In this document: piece after piece, positions 1 through 6,914 of the stretch
Layout: each line of letters opens with the position of its first letter
How positions within the stretch are numbered: the stretch's first letter is position 1
Origin: an uncultured Clostridia bacterium
GTDB lineage: Bacteria > Bacillota > Clostridia > Christensenellales > UBA1242
Length of the DNA: 7,903 nt
Assembly (NCBI GenBank): GCA_947626175.1
Contig: CANQRE010000036.1
Location: 1 to 7,903, forward strand
Direction of reading: 5' to 3'
The notes under the pieces: generated by a model
Database searches by the model: none
What the model was told of the DNA's origin: nothing
Seen by the model: the letters and a program-made list of their open reading frames with translations, nothing else
Position numbers and translations under genes: made by a program

Positions 1-1150
1 TTGTTATATATGCTTTTGTTGAAGGAGCAACATCCGCTGTTCCGCCAATCATTTGCGGAGTTTTGTCACAAATTTCATTTAAAACAAAATTGTTCATTTC
101 ACGCATTGACATTGTTTGAATTTTGTCATTGGATGCAATTTTTTCATAATCAATTTTTCTTAAATCAAAAAATGAAAGCAGTTTTTTGAATAACTCCGGC
201 TGGCTTGTGCCATACACCGCAAGATCTTGATTCCACCTTTCGTGATTTAACTTTCCCCTGATGGTGCTTTCCATGCAATACGACCTTACATCGCTTGGAA
301 TGTAAAAACTTTCTTCCACGCCAAGCTTTGCTTTGAACTGGTCAAGCTCTTCCTTGCTCATCACGCCAGAATGAACGGCGCTTGTGCCTTCCTTGTTTGT
401 TCCAATTCCAATTGTTGTGTGGAAAATTATGATCGTTGGCTTTTCAGATTTTTTTGCTTTGCTTATTGCCCTTACACATGAGCTATATTTGTTTCCATTT
501 TTTACTTCGATAACTTTAAAGCCCATGGCTTTGAATTTTTTTGCAACATTTTCACGGCTGGACAGGCTAAGCGACCCATCAATTGTGACATCATTGCAAT
601 CATACAGCAAAATAAATCTCTTAAGATTGCACGCTCCGGCAATTGAGCAAGCTTCAAGTGCAACGCCCTCCATCAAATCGCCATCACCGGCATAACAATA
701 AGTGTTGCTGTCTATGATTGGAAAGCCAATTGTGTTGAAACGCTCTTCCATATAACTTTCGGCAAGCGCCATTCCAACCGCGTTTGCAACGCCTTGTCCA
801 AGTGCGCCTGTTGTTGTTTCAACTCCCCCAAGCACGCCAAATTCAGGATGAGAAGGAGTGTTTGAGTTCAAACTTGAAAAATTTTTTAAATCCTGCAAGC
901 TCACATCAAAGCCAAACATATTTAAAAGAGAATAATAAAGTGCGCTGACATGTCCAGCCGAAAGAACAAATCTGTCCCTGTTCAAAAAGTCAGTGTCCGA
1001 CACATCATAACAATAATGCTCTTTAAACAGTGCAAACAAAATGCTGCTGCCACTGAGCGATGAGCCAAGATGCCCTGTTTTTGCATTTGAAATTGTTTCA
1101 GCCGTGAGCGCTTTGAGATAATTAAGCGACTTTCGTGTTATTTTTTTCAT
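1..1150 (-). CDS. tkt: Transketolase, N-terminal 383 residues (C-terminus beyond left edge)
   Basis: Thiamine-diphosphate enzyme that moves two-carbon ketol units between sugar phosphates in the non-oxidative pentose phosphate pathway; cytosolic. The frame is open from the ATG at 1150 to the window edge. Visible family motifs: KTGHLG (residues 24-29, with the His of the usual GHPG), NRDRFVLSAGH (57-67), SHPE (100-103), TTGALGQG (113-120), the ThDP/metal motif GDGDLMEG (155-162) with its paired Asn186, NKEGTSAVH (252-260), and the beginning of the pyrimidine-binding domain with GGTADVAPS (369-377). Family members are about 650 residues, so roughly 40% is outside. The start codon overlaps the upstream stop as ATGA, and an AGGGAG lies 14 nt upstream, so translation is probably coupled to the upstream gene. 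Pro in GHPG and GPLGQG is replaced (Leu, Ala), but the catalytic His, Asp and Asn positions are present, so an active enzyme is expected. Function is secure; the substitutions mark a divergent branch. Confidence 0.95.
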   Translation of the reverse strand, partial: MKKITRKSLNYLKALTAETISNAKTGHLGSSLSGSSILFALFKEHYCYDVSDTDFLNRDRFVLSAGHVSALYYSLLNMFGFDVSLQDLKNFSSLNSNTPSHPEFGVLGGVETTTGALGQGVANAVGMALAESYMEERFNTIGFPIIDSNTYCYAGDGDLMEGVALEACSIAGACNLKRFILLYDCNDVTIDGSLSLSSRENVAKKFKAMGFKVIEVKNGNKYSSCVRAISKAKKSEKPTIIIFHTTIGIGTNKEGTSAVHSGVMSKEELDQFKAKLGVEESFYIPSDVRSYCMESTIRGKLNHERWNQDLAVYGTSQPELFKKLLSFFDLRKIDYEKIASNDKIQTMSMREMNNFVLNEICDKTPQMIGGTADVAPSTKAYIT

Positions 1151-1614
1151 AATTTTTCTTTCATCTCCCTTAAAACCTTGTCGAGTGCCTTTTTGCCTCC
1201 GCCTTCAATTTCAACACAAAGGTCACTTTTTTCCAACAAATATTTGTCACGAGTTTCAAAGGCAATTTTGTTTAGCGCATCATTTTTTTCAAGCTTTTGC
1301 TTTGGAAGACGCAAATATATGCACGGATGCACATTTTTGAATGCCACGCTTCCACTTTTGAACAGCTGATAATCAACATATATCACTGCTCCTTCATATT
1401 GGCTCACACTTTTGAGTGCTGACTTTTCACGCTGTTTTAAATATCTAAGCCCACAATTTTTCAAAATTGCTTTGCTGTCAAAAAGGTCATATTCCACGAT
1501 ATCTTTGCAAGAAGCATAAAATAGTCCAAGCAGCGAAGACATTTCTTCTGCCAAATGTGCGCCAACCGCATCACTTAAACATGTTACCAAAATGCTTGTT
1601 CCCATTTGTTTCAT
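1147..1614 (-). CDS. Degenerate shikimate-kinase-like protein without P-loop
   Basis: A 155-residue protein whose length and layout resemble shikimate kinase (about 165-175 residues). It begins with a beta strand (SILVTCL, 7-13), followed where the Walker A GxxGxGKST should be by SDAVGAHLAEEM, apparently about three residues shorter and with no Lys or Ser/Thr of the P-loop. Then come LKQREKSAL (59-67, like the FRxxE segment), VIYVDYQLF (77-85, where shikimate kinases have TGGG), a strand CIYLRLP (98-104), and TRDKYLLEKSDLCVEI (121-136), matching the RxxYxxxAD tail with its Arg kept. The fold assignment rests on this ordered similarity and is inference. ATP binding by the usual route looks lost, so it may be a pseudokinase or bind another ligand. 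No Shine-Dalgarno precedes the ATG, and the promoter predicts a leaderless mRNA. The stop overlaps the transketolase start. Alternative: an unrelated P-loop-like small kinase relic. Confidence 0.7.
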   Translation of the reverse strand: MKQMGTSILVTCLSDAVGAHLAEEMSSLLGLFYASCKDIVEYDLFDSKAILKNCGLRYLKQREKSALKSVSQYEGAVIYVDYQLFKSGSVAFKNVHPCIYLRLPKQKLEKNDALNKIAFETRDKYLLEKSDLCVEIEGGGKKALDKVLREMKEKL

Positions 1615-1648
1615 ATTATTATTTTAACATAATTTGCTTTTTAGCCAA
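1615..1648 (-). promoter_or_regulatory. Predicted promoter giving a leaderless mRNA for the kinase-like gene and tkt
   Basis: On the minus strand TTGGCT (1648-1643), a 16-nt spacer and an extended -10, TGTTAAAAT (1629-1621), form a sigma-A type promoter. The six bases AATAAT separate the -10 from the A of the ATG at 1614, so the expected transcription start is that A itself. No AGGAGG-like sequence is found upstream of this ATG. The promoter sits in the 54-nt gap after the MBL-protein gene and would make the last two genes a separate unit. No intrinsic terminator is visible in the gap, so read-through from the upstream operon remains possible. Confidence 0.5.
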
Positions 1649-1668
1649 ATGAATTTGATATTATTTTT

Positions 1669-2748
1669 TCAAGAACTTTTTTTCGACTTGTTTTTTCGTT
1701 TTGGAAAATGTATGCCCCAAACAAGCAAAACTCCAACTCCAAGAAGCACACTGATAAGTGCATAATCAATCATTTTGCCTTCGCCGCCCGGATACAAAAC
1801 ACCGTCCTTTACCGAAAAAATTATGTTGCCCAAAAGTGATGTTTGATATATTTTGGCTTGCGCCTGCTCAAGCCTTTCAACTGTTTGAGACGATGGATGA
1901 CCATAACTGTTGTTCTTGCCGCAGCTTATGATTGCATATTGCGGCTGGGCTTTTTCAAGCAAATCCTTGGTTGTTGAAGTGCTTGAACCATGATGGCCAA
2001 CCTTTAAGACATTTGTTTTTAAAAGGCCGCCATACGTTTGGACAAGCTCCCTTTCCTGCTCGCTTTCAGCATCTGCCATAAACAAAAAGCTTTGGCCATT
2101 TAATTTTATGTCAACAACCGCCGACAACGCATTTGTGTCAGTTTGATTTGGATCAGGGTTAACAACTATGGGAGCAAGAAAATTGACAACATAATTTTCG
2201 CCCTTAATTGATGGCAAGGAAACATTTGTGAAAAACTGCAAAGCGCCCTGCTCCCTGTAAAACGCCGAAATCACTTCGTCATATATTGCGGTGGAATATA
2301 TTGGATAGTTTTTGTCCTTTTCTTCACTTGCTGACAAAAACATTGGCCTGTAAAAATTTTTTACATTGAATTCACTAAATATTTGCGCTCCTCCGCCAAC
2401 ATGATCGGCATCTGGGTGAGTTAAAAGAAAATAATCAATCGTTTCAACATTTTGATTTTTTAGCTCTCTGACAAGTGTCGCGCTTGATGCTTTTGGGCCG
2501 CAATCGATAAGCATTGTTTTTCCATCATCAAATTTTATCAGTGAACTGTCGCCTTGTCCAACATCAATATATTCCACGCAAAAATCGGCATTTTCAACAG
2601 AACTGTCATCCCAATGATAAATCCATTTTGAAATTGGGACTCTTAAAAATATCACAACAAAAATCAAGCCAATTAGAACCAGTGACAAACAAATTCGCCA
2701 CACAAGTGACGATTTGGAATATGAAAGCTTTAACTTTTTTTGGCTCAT
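1669..2748 (-). CDS. Membrane-anchored ComEC-type MBL-fold hydrolase
   Basis: A 359-residue protein with the metallo-beta-lactamase domain usually found at the C-terminus of ComEC, here free-standing. A Lys-rich N-terminus and one membrane helix (about 16-36) are followed by the domain: YIDVGQGDS (60-68), IDCG (81-84), the metal motif THPDADHVGG (110-119), NALSAVV (206-212), FLFMADAE (221-228), VGHHGS (250-255) and ISCGKNNSYGHPS (274-286). A second membrane helix (about 328-345) leads into a basic tail, KRKNKSKKSS. By the positive-inside rule both ends are cytoplasmic and the enzyme domain is outside, as proposed for the MBL domain of ComEC. All metal-binding motifs look intact, so nuclease or phosphodiesterase activity is plausible. 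The ATG overlaps the lipase stop (ATGA), implying coupled translation. It may supply in trans what the ComEC in this operon lacks; a cell-surface hydrolase unrelated to DNA uptake is the alternative. Confidence 0.88.
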   Translation of the reverse strand: MSQKKLKLSYSKSSLVWRICLSLVLIGLIFVVIFLRVPISKWIYHWDDSSVENADFCVEYIDVGQGDSSLIKFDDGKTMLIDCGPKASSATLVRELKNQNVETIDYFLLTHPDADHVGGGAQIFSEFNVKNFYRPMFLSASEEKDKNYPIYSTAIYDEVISAFYREQGALQFFTNVSLPSIKGENYVVNFLAPIVVNPDPNQTDTNALSAVVDIKLNGQSFLFMADAESEQERELVQTYGGLLKTNVLKVGHHGSSTSTTKDLLEKAQPQYAIISCGKNNSYGHPSSQTVERLEQAQAKIYQTSLLGNIIFSVKDGVLYPGGEGKMIDYALISVLLGVGVLLVWGIHFPKRKNKSKKSS

Positions 2749-3575
2749 ACAAACTCAATCTCACTTTTTTGAGAGAATTTTTTCTTTAAAAATGGCTTCT
2801 TTTTGCCAAAAAGTTTGATTATTTGTGGCATTGCATCAATTGTTGCATTGTAGCCTTCCTCAACCATTTCCTCAAAACCATCTGTTTTTGTGGCTTTGAA
2901 CTGCTTTGTTTCAGGAGCAATCACAACATCGGCATTGACATAGCCTTTGACGGCATTTGATTTCATGAGAATGCGAATTGCACAAGTGACAACATCAAAA
3001 AACTTTTGTGACTCGGTGCCATAAGTTCGAGATTTGTTGCAGTCCACGCAAACAACATAGTCGCAGCCAAAATATCTTGGAATGTCAGATGGAATTGTGT
3101 TTTGAAGTCCGCCATCACACAAAAGCATGTTGTCAAACACAACAGGAATAAAAATGCCTGGAACGCAGCACGATCCGGCAACAGCTTTTGCAAGATTGCC
3201 ATGACTGATGCACACTTCCTTTGTTGATTTTATGTCAACTGCTGTGGCGGAAAACGGAACTTTTAGGTCCTCAATGTTTATGTCGCCCAAATTTTCAACA
3301 ATCAATTTTTCAATGCCTTCAGTTTTGCTTGGCATAAGCGGCACTTTGCTGGTGCGAATGTCCTTTGTGCGAACAAATTTTGCAATGTCATATATCTCTT
3401 GCCATGTTTTGCCTGCTGCCCACGCGGCGCCAACAACACTTCCCGCACTTGTTCCAGCAATAAAGTCAAACTTTATGCCCCATTCTTCAAACGCCTTGAT
3501 TGCACCGATATGCGTAAAGCCACGCGCTCCTCCACCACCAAATGCTATTCCAATTTTTACTTTCTTTTTAAACAT
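2745..3575 (-). CDS. Patatin-like phospholipase (RssA/NTE family)
   Basis: A 276-residue serine hydrolase predicted to cleave acyl esters of phospholipids or lysophospholipids. It shows the complete patatin set: oxyanion-hole loop GGGGARG (13-19), nucleophile motif GTSAGS with Ser43 (41-46), the segment AVAGSCCVPGIFIPV (131-145), and DGG with Asp154 completing the Ser-Asp dyad (154-156). There is no signal peptide or membrane helix, so it is likely cytosolic or loosely membrane-associated; the C-terminus is very basic (KKKPFLKKKF, about 258-267), which could favour anionic membranes. The ATG at 3575 has a good ribosome site, AAGGGTGA, five bases upstream, partly overlapping the holA stop; the intergenic gap is 10 nt. 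Its own stop overlaps the start of the MBL protein. The natural substrate cannot be read from the sequence, and its place beside comEC and holA gives no clear functional link. Confidence 0.92.
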   Translation of the reverse strand: MFKKKVKIGIAFGGGGARGFTHIGAIKAFEEWGIKFDFIAGTSAGSVVGAAWAAGKTWQEIYDIAKFVRTKDIRTSKVPLMPSKTEGIEKLIVENLGDINIEDLKVPFSATAVDIKSTKEVCISHGNLAKAVAGSCCVPGIFIPVVFDNMLLCDGGLQNTIPSDIPRYFGCDYVVCVDCNKSRTYGTESQKFFDVVTCAIRILMKSNAVKGYVNADVVIAPETKQFKATKTDGFEEMVEEGYNATIDAMPQIIKLFGKKKPFLKKKFSQKSEIEFV

Positions 3576-3585
3576 ACTTTCACCC

Positions 3586-4527
3586 TTAAATGTAAATTAT
3601 ATAAAACACAAGAAGATAAAGCGCATTTGTTTGCAAAATTAGACCAGATTTGACACAATAATCAATTTCTTCAAGCTGCGAGCATATTTTTTTTAGTTGT
3701 GCTTTTGAAAATCCCCTTGCAAGCTCTTTTGCCTTTGTGATTGCATATTCCTTTACGCCAAGCATTTGTGCCAGCTCGCTTGTTGAATAATCTGAAATAG
3801 AAACATAAAAAAGCCGCCTAAACTGATTTGAAATGAGCGCAAAAATTCCATCTTCCTTTTCAACTTGCTTTAAAATTGTCAAGGCTTTGTCCCCATTCTT
3901 TTTTGCAAGTGCTTCAGTGAGAGCAAAAACGCTGTATTCAACATCCTTTGTTACAAGTTTTTCAACCATTGCAAGCGAAATTTGATTTGAATCAAGATCA
4001 TAGCACACAAGTTTGTTAAGCTCCGACATAATCCGCGTCAAATAGCCATTGCAGCTGTCAATCAAGCCCATAAGTGCGTCAGAAGCAATTGTTTTTCCAC
4101 TTTTTGCAAGCGTTGCAACAACAATTTTTTTGACTGTTTCAGTGTCCATTCTGCTTGCATCAACACTAACAAAATCCTTTTTCAAAAACTCAAATGTTTT
4201 TGAATAATCAAGCACCAAAACAGTTGTCGTTTTTGGGATTTTTAAGAGAATTTCAGTTATCTTTTTTTTGTCCGCTTCCTTGATTTTTCCGCCGCGAATG
4301 ACCACAAGCCTTTTTGGATCTATCATTGGCAGCTGCTCAGTTGAAGCAAACAGCGCATCTATCGAAAAATTTTCACTGTCAAAATTTGTTATGTTAAAAT
4401 CATCCATTGTGATTTGGCAGGCTTGCTTGATCATTAAAAAAGCCCTGTCAAAGAGATAAAAATCATCACCTTCAACAACATAAACACTTGCAATTCCGCT
4501 TGCCAATCTCTTTTTTAGGGTTTTCAA
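3586..4527 (-). CDS. holA: DNA polymerase III delta subunit
   Basis: The delta subunit of the clamp loader opens the beta sliding clamp during replication. The 313-residue protein, slightly shorter than the usual 330-345, matches the family in order: VYVVEGDDFYL (15-25), the domain-I strand PKRLVVIRG (71-79), VLVLDYS (103-109), the conserved NGYLTRIMSELNKLV helix (160-174), VFALTEAL (200-207), FRRLF (236-240), and the C-terminal domain with LGVKEYAITKAKELARGF (256-273). It has no Walker motif, as expected for delta. The start is a TTG at 4527 overlapping the comEC stop by 4 nt (TTGA). The choice is supported by a GGAGG five bases upstream. comEC followed by holA is a common Bacillota arrangement; the rpsT gene often nearby is not seen here. 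Confidence 0.93.
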   Translation of the reverse strand: MKTLKKRLASGIASVYVVEGDDFYLFDRAFLMIKQACQITMDDFNITNFDSENFSIDALFASTEQLPMIDPKRLVVIRGGKIKEADKKKITEILLKIPKTTTVLVLDYSKTFEFLKKDFVSVDASRMDTETVKKIVVATLAKSGKTIASDALMGLIDSCNGYLTRIMSELNKLVCYDLDSNQISLAMVEKLVTKDVEYSVFALTEALAKKNGDKALTILKQVEKEDGIFALISNQFRRLFYVSISDYSTSELAQMLGVKEYAITKAKELARGFSKAQLKKICSQLEEIDYCVKSGLILQTNALYLLVFYIIYI

Positions 4528-6530
4528 TCAATCCTCCACACTTTGTTTGCAGACAGCGAATATTTTAACGCTCCACTTTGATGCAATGAATAATTTGAAA
4601 GATTTGTCAAGTTTTGCGTTGCAACAAATTTGGCATTTATTTTTGTCAAACTGTCCTTTGCAAATGCAAAGTCATACATTTCATCGCTTTTAAAATTATT
4701 ATAACTCTCAACAATTGTGTTTGTAAAGAAAATTTTAGCCCCGTCAAACTCAATTGTGAAATCGTCGCCTTTTTGACTATACTTAAAGTCTCCGGCAAAG
4801 CCCTGTTTGTCAATGAGAGTTTTGTCGGCAAACTCATCTAGGCTTGTGGACGAAAGCACAAAGTCAATTTTTTCAAAGTTTTCATTATCTAAAAATGCTT
4901 CCATAAAGCGAGCGTTATAATTCACGCAAAATGTTTGCCCGCTTTTTGATTCCAAAACCATTACAGGCGAAGAATCATAGCCAAAAATATACACACTTGA
5001 TCCCCGATCATACAGCCCAGGCTTTATAAAAGTGTATAGTCCAAAAACCAAAGTTAACATCAAAATGACAAGCCACTTTGAAAGCGCGGAAGACATAAGA
5101 TAATAGCTTGCGGCAAAAATTATCATCATGAAAATCGTCACATAAAAGCTGTCAAATTTTCTAAGCCTTATCTTTAAAGACGTGCTGGAAAAGAAGATTG
5201 CCACTTGCTCAATGGCATAAAATCCCCACTCACTGGCTTTGAGAAGCGGCCCAAGAGAAGGAAAAATCAAAACAATTATCGTGCTTAAAACAAGCAGCGG
5301 GAAAAGCACGCTAAACAAAGGAATGACAATCAGATTTGTAATTGCTCCAAGCAGATTTAATTTTCCTCTTAAGCTGCTTAAGGCTGGAAGAATTCCAATT
5401 TGCGCAGACAATGAAATTGAAAGAAGTGATGCCACTTTTCGAGGAATAAATTTGCTTAAAATTTTGCAAATTGGCTTGTTTAACAAATATATTCCAATCA
5501 CGCAACTATAGCTCATCAAAAATCCAACATCAAAAGCTGAAAGCGGAAATATGAAAAGTGTTAAAGTGCCTGCGAAGCCAATTGCCGTGAGCCCATCATA
5601 TCTTTTGTTTGACAAAACTGCCAGCGAAAGCATAAGCCCCATTATTGTTGCCCTGACAATTGTTGGAGTGAAGCCGCAAATATAGGCATACAACATCAAA
5701 ACAATAAACATCAGTGCAAAACTTGCATATTTGTTTAGATGCACCTTTTTAAGAAGAAAGGCAATCACTGTGATAAGCATTGTGACGTGAAGACCTGAAA
5801 CCGCTAGCAAATGCACAATGCCGGAGTCTTTGAAATAAGCATAAATTTCACCATCAATTCCATCTTTACTGCCTGTTAAAACTGAATATGCCACTGACGC
5901 ATAACGCTCATCCATGTTGGAATAAAGCGTTTCTTTGATTTTTTCACGAGCCTGTTCATCAAAACGCATGCCTGAACTTGTGACCGAAATGTCAGAAAGC
6001 ATTGCTGAAGAAGAATAGGCAATTTTATCTCGATAATAATAACTGTTAAACGAACCAAGTGAAAACATTTGTTGATGGCGTAAATCACCAACATAAACAA
6101 TCACATCTCCAACTGAAAAACTGTTTTCTTCGGCTGAGTAAACATACAATTTGACGCCGCTTACCTTTTGTCCATTTGCAGTGACATCTTGAAGTGAAAG
6201 GGCTAGCAGCGAATTTTGTTCTTCCACTTCACTCACCCTTCCGCAGATTTGGCTTGAATTATATTCCTTTCCCATAAAAGAAGAATACGAAAGAAAATAC
6301 ATTCCATTTCCAACAAAAAAGCACAAAATTGCAATGATAAGCCCAACAATTTTGCGTTTGAAAAGCGAATAAGCAACAATTATCACAAAAAGGATGACAA
6401 CCGTTGCAATATAAGTGCCATCCCCACTATATAATTTTCGTGCTGAAATCAGCCCAACCAAAAGTGCAACAAAACATAAAAATATTGGGCGAAAATTTAT
6501 TGAAAAATTGAACTTCTCTTTTGTTTGCAA
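4524..6530 (-). CDS. comEC: ComEC/Rec2 DNA-uptake channel with degenerate MBL domain
   Basis: Inner-membrane channel that takes single-stranded DNA into the cell during natural transformation. The 668 residues contain N-terminal membrane helices (about 14-82), a soluble OB-fold-like domain (about 90-185), then the competence domain with the hallmark GIVHLLAVSGLHVTML (237-252), GFTPTIVRATIMGLM (286-300) and FPLSAFDVGFLMSYSCVIGI (328-347), and further helices to about residue 512. The last 150 residues keep the rough outline of the MBL domain (VYIFGYDSSPVMVLES, then IDFVLSSTSLDEFAD) but have no HxDxDH, no GHHGS and no GHP motif, so metal binding is probably lost. The start is TTG at 6530 with AGGA eight bases upstream (6539-6542); no better start is seen. 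It follows the XRE gene by 14 nt. Whether this lineage is actually transformable is unknown; comEA is not in the window. Confidence 0.92.
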   Translation of the reverse strand: MQTKEKFNFSINFRPIFLCFVALLVGLISARKLYSGDGTYIATVVILFVIIVAYSLFKRKIVGLIIAILCFFVGNGMYFLSYSSFMGKEYNSSQICGRVSEVEEQNSLLALSLQDVTANGQKVSGVKLYVYSAEENSFSVGDVIVYVGDLRHQQMFSLGSFNSYYYRDKIAYSSSAMLSDISVTSSGMRFDEQAREKIKETLYSNMDERYASVAYSVLTGSKDGIDGEIYAYFKDSGIVHLLAVSGLHVTMLITVIAFLLKKVHLNKYASFALMFIVLMLYAYICGFTPTIVRATIMGLMLSLAVLSNKRYDGLTAIGFAGTLTLFIFPLSAFDVGFLMSYSCVIGIYLLNKPICKILSKFIPRKVASLLSISLSAQIGILPALSSLRGKLNLLGAITNLIVIPLFSVLFPLLVLSTIIVLIFPSLGPLLKASEWGFYAIEQVAIFFSSTSLKIRLRKFDSFYVTIFMMIIFAASYYLMSSALSKWLVILMLTLVFGLYTFIKPGLYDRGSSVYIFGYDSSPVMVLESKSGQTFCVNYNARFMEAFLDNENFEKIDFVLSSTSLDEFADKTLIDKQGFAGDFKYSQKGDDFTIEFDGAKIFFTNTIVESYNNFKSDEMYDFAFAKDSLTKINAKFVATQNLTNLSNYSLHQSGALKYSLSANKVWRID
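4533..4537 (-). promoter_or_regulatory. Ribosome binding site fixing the TTG start of holA
   Basis: GGAGG on the minus strand lies inside the last codons of comEC, five bases before the TTG at 4527. It decides the non-ATG start and shows that holA is translated independently as well as by coupling. Confidence 0.8.
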
Positions 6531-6544
6531 AGGTTTTGTCCTGA

Positions 6545-6751
6545 CTAATTTCGACCTATCAAATAGTCAACGGAAACATCAAAAAAATCTGCAAGTTTGA
6601 TTAGCCAAAAAATGTTTGGCTCAACTTGTGCCTTTTCCCAAAAACTAACCTGCCTTTGAGTTGCACCAATCTTTTGTGCAAGTCCTGCTTGAGTTAAGCC
6701 CGATTCCAATCTTAAATCTTTCAATCTTCCGCTGAAGCTATCTCTATCCAT
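6545..6751 (-). CDS. Small XRE-family (Cro/CI-type) transcriptional regulator
   Basis: A 68-residue protein that is almost entirely one helix-turn-helix domain. LRLESGLTQAGLAQKIGAT (13-31) covers helices 1-2, TQRQVSFWEKAQVEPN (31-46) covers the recognition helix and the typical WE-x(3)-EP turn, and LIKLADFFDVSVDYLIGRN (50-68) is the usual end of such domains. It has no sensor or dimerisation domain beyond this, so it is expected to act as a dimer repressor or autoregulator. It reads divergently from the toxin-antitoxin-like pair and is the first gene of the comEC-holA unit. The ATG at 6751 has AGG-containing sequence immediately upstream. Its promoter carries repeats that are candidate operators, consistent with autoregulation. 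Whether it controls comEC-holA, the divergent MazF pair, or both is inference. Confidence 0.9.
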   Translation of the reverse strand: MDRDSFSGRLKDLRLESGLTQAGLAQKIGATQRQVSFWEKAQVEPNIFWLIKLADFFDVSVDYLIGRN

Positions 6752-6762
6752 ACCTGCCTATT

Positions 6763-6811
6763 TTAGATTATTTCTTACTAATTATAGCATGGTTAGATAA
6801 TTTTTGTCTAA
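6763..6811. promoter_or_regulatory. Candidate XRE operator repeats around the XRE promoter
   Basis: TTAGATTATTTC (6763-6774) and TTAGATAATTTT (6793-6804) share TTAGATWATTT with starts exactly 30 bp apart, close to three helical turns. The second copy also forms an inverted repeat, TTAGA (6793-6797) and TCTAA (6807-6811) with a 9-nt spacer. One element covers the predicted transcription start and the other covers the -35 and spacer. The sites are seen; that the XRE protein binds them is inference. Confidence 0.45.
6781..6810 (-). promoter_or_regulatory. Promoter of the XRE-comEC-holA operon
   Basis: On the minus strand TAGACA (6810-6805), an 18-nt spacer and a perfect TATAAT (6786-6781) preceded by TG at the extended -10 position (TGCTATAAT) form a strong sigma-A promoter. 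The expected transcript starts near 6774, giving a leader of about 22 nt before the XRE ATG. It is the only clear promoter upstream of comEC and holA in the window. Confidence 0.7.
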
Positions 6812-6833
6812 ACATTTTTTACATTTTTTGACA

Positions 6834-6869
6834 TTGTTCGATTTTGGCTTTTGCATATATATTGCAAAA
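6834..6869 (+). promoter_or_regulatory. Palindrome and possible promoter of the MazF pair
   Basis: A perfect inverted repeat, TTTTGCA (6849-6855) and TGCAAAA (6863-6869) around a TATATAT core, lies 45 bp before the first plus-strand gene. A -10-like TATATT (6858-6863) sits in its core with TTGTTC (6834-6839) 18 nt upstream as a weak -35; a perfect TTGACA at 6828-6833 is 24 nt away, too far to pair with it. The palindrome is a clear candidate operator; the exact promoter is uncertain. A tandem 9-bp repeat, ACATTTTTT (6812-6829), lies just upstream. Confidence 0.4.
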
Positions 6870-6914
6870 AACAACATTCTAAAAGCGAATAAACTCGATT
6901 TAAGAGGTGAATAA

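Noticed and set aside
384..695. Plus-strand reading frame of 103 codons
   Set aside because: Lies antisense to the transketolase frame, whose motifs are unmistakable; the predicted protein has no recognisable feature and no ribosome site.
2748..2790. Possible Shine-Dalgarno for the MBL gene (GAGATTGAG)
   Set aside because: Weak match; the ATGA overlap with the lipase gene makes translational coupling the simpler explanation, so it is not listed as a separate site.
3208..3642. Plus-strand frame of 144 codons
   Set aside because: Antisense shadow of the patatin gene; runs across the holA-lipase junction and matches nothing.
6828..6833. Perfect TTGACA as the -35 of the MazF pair
   Set aside because: At normal spacing (16-18 nt) the only -10 positions available read TTTGCA, TTGCAT or TGCATA, poor matches; the TATATT candidate is 24 nt away.
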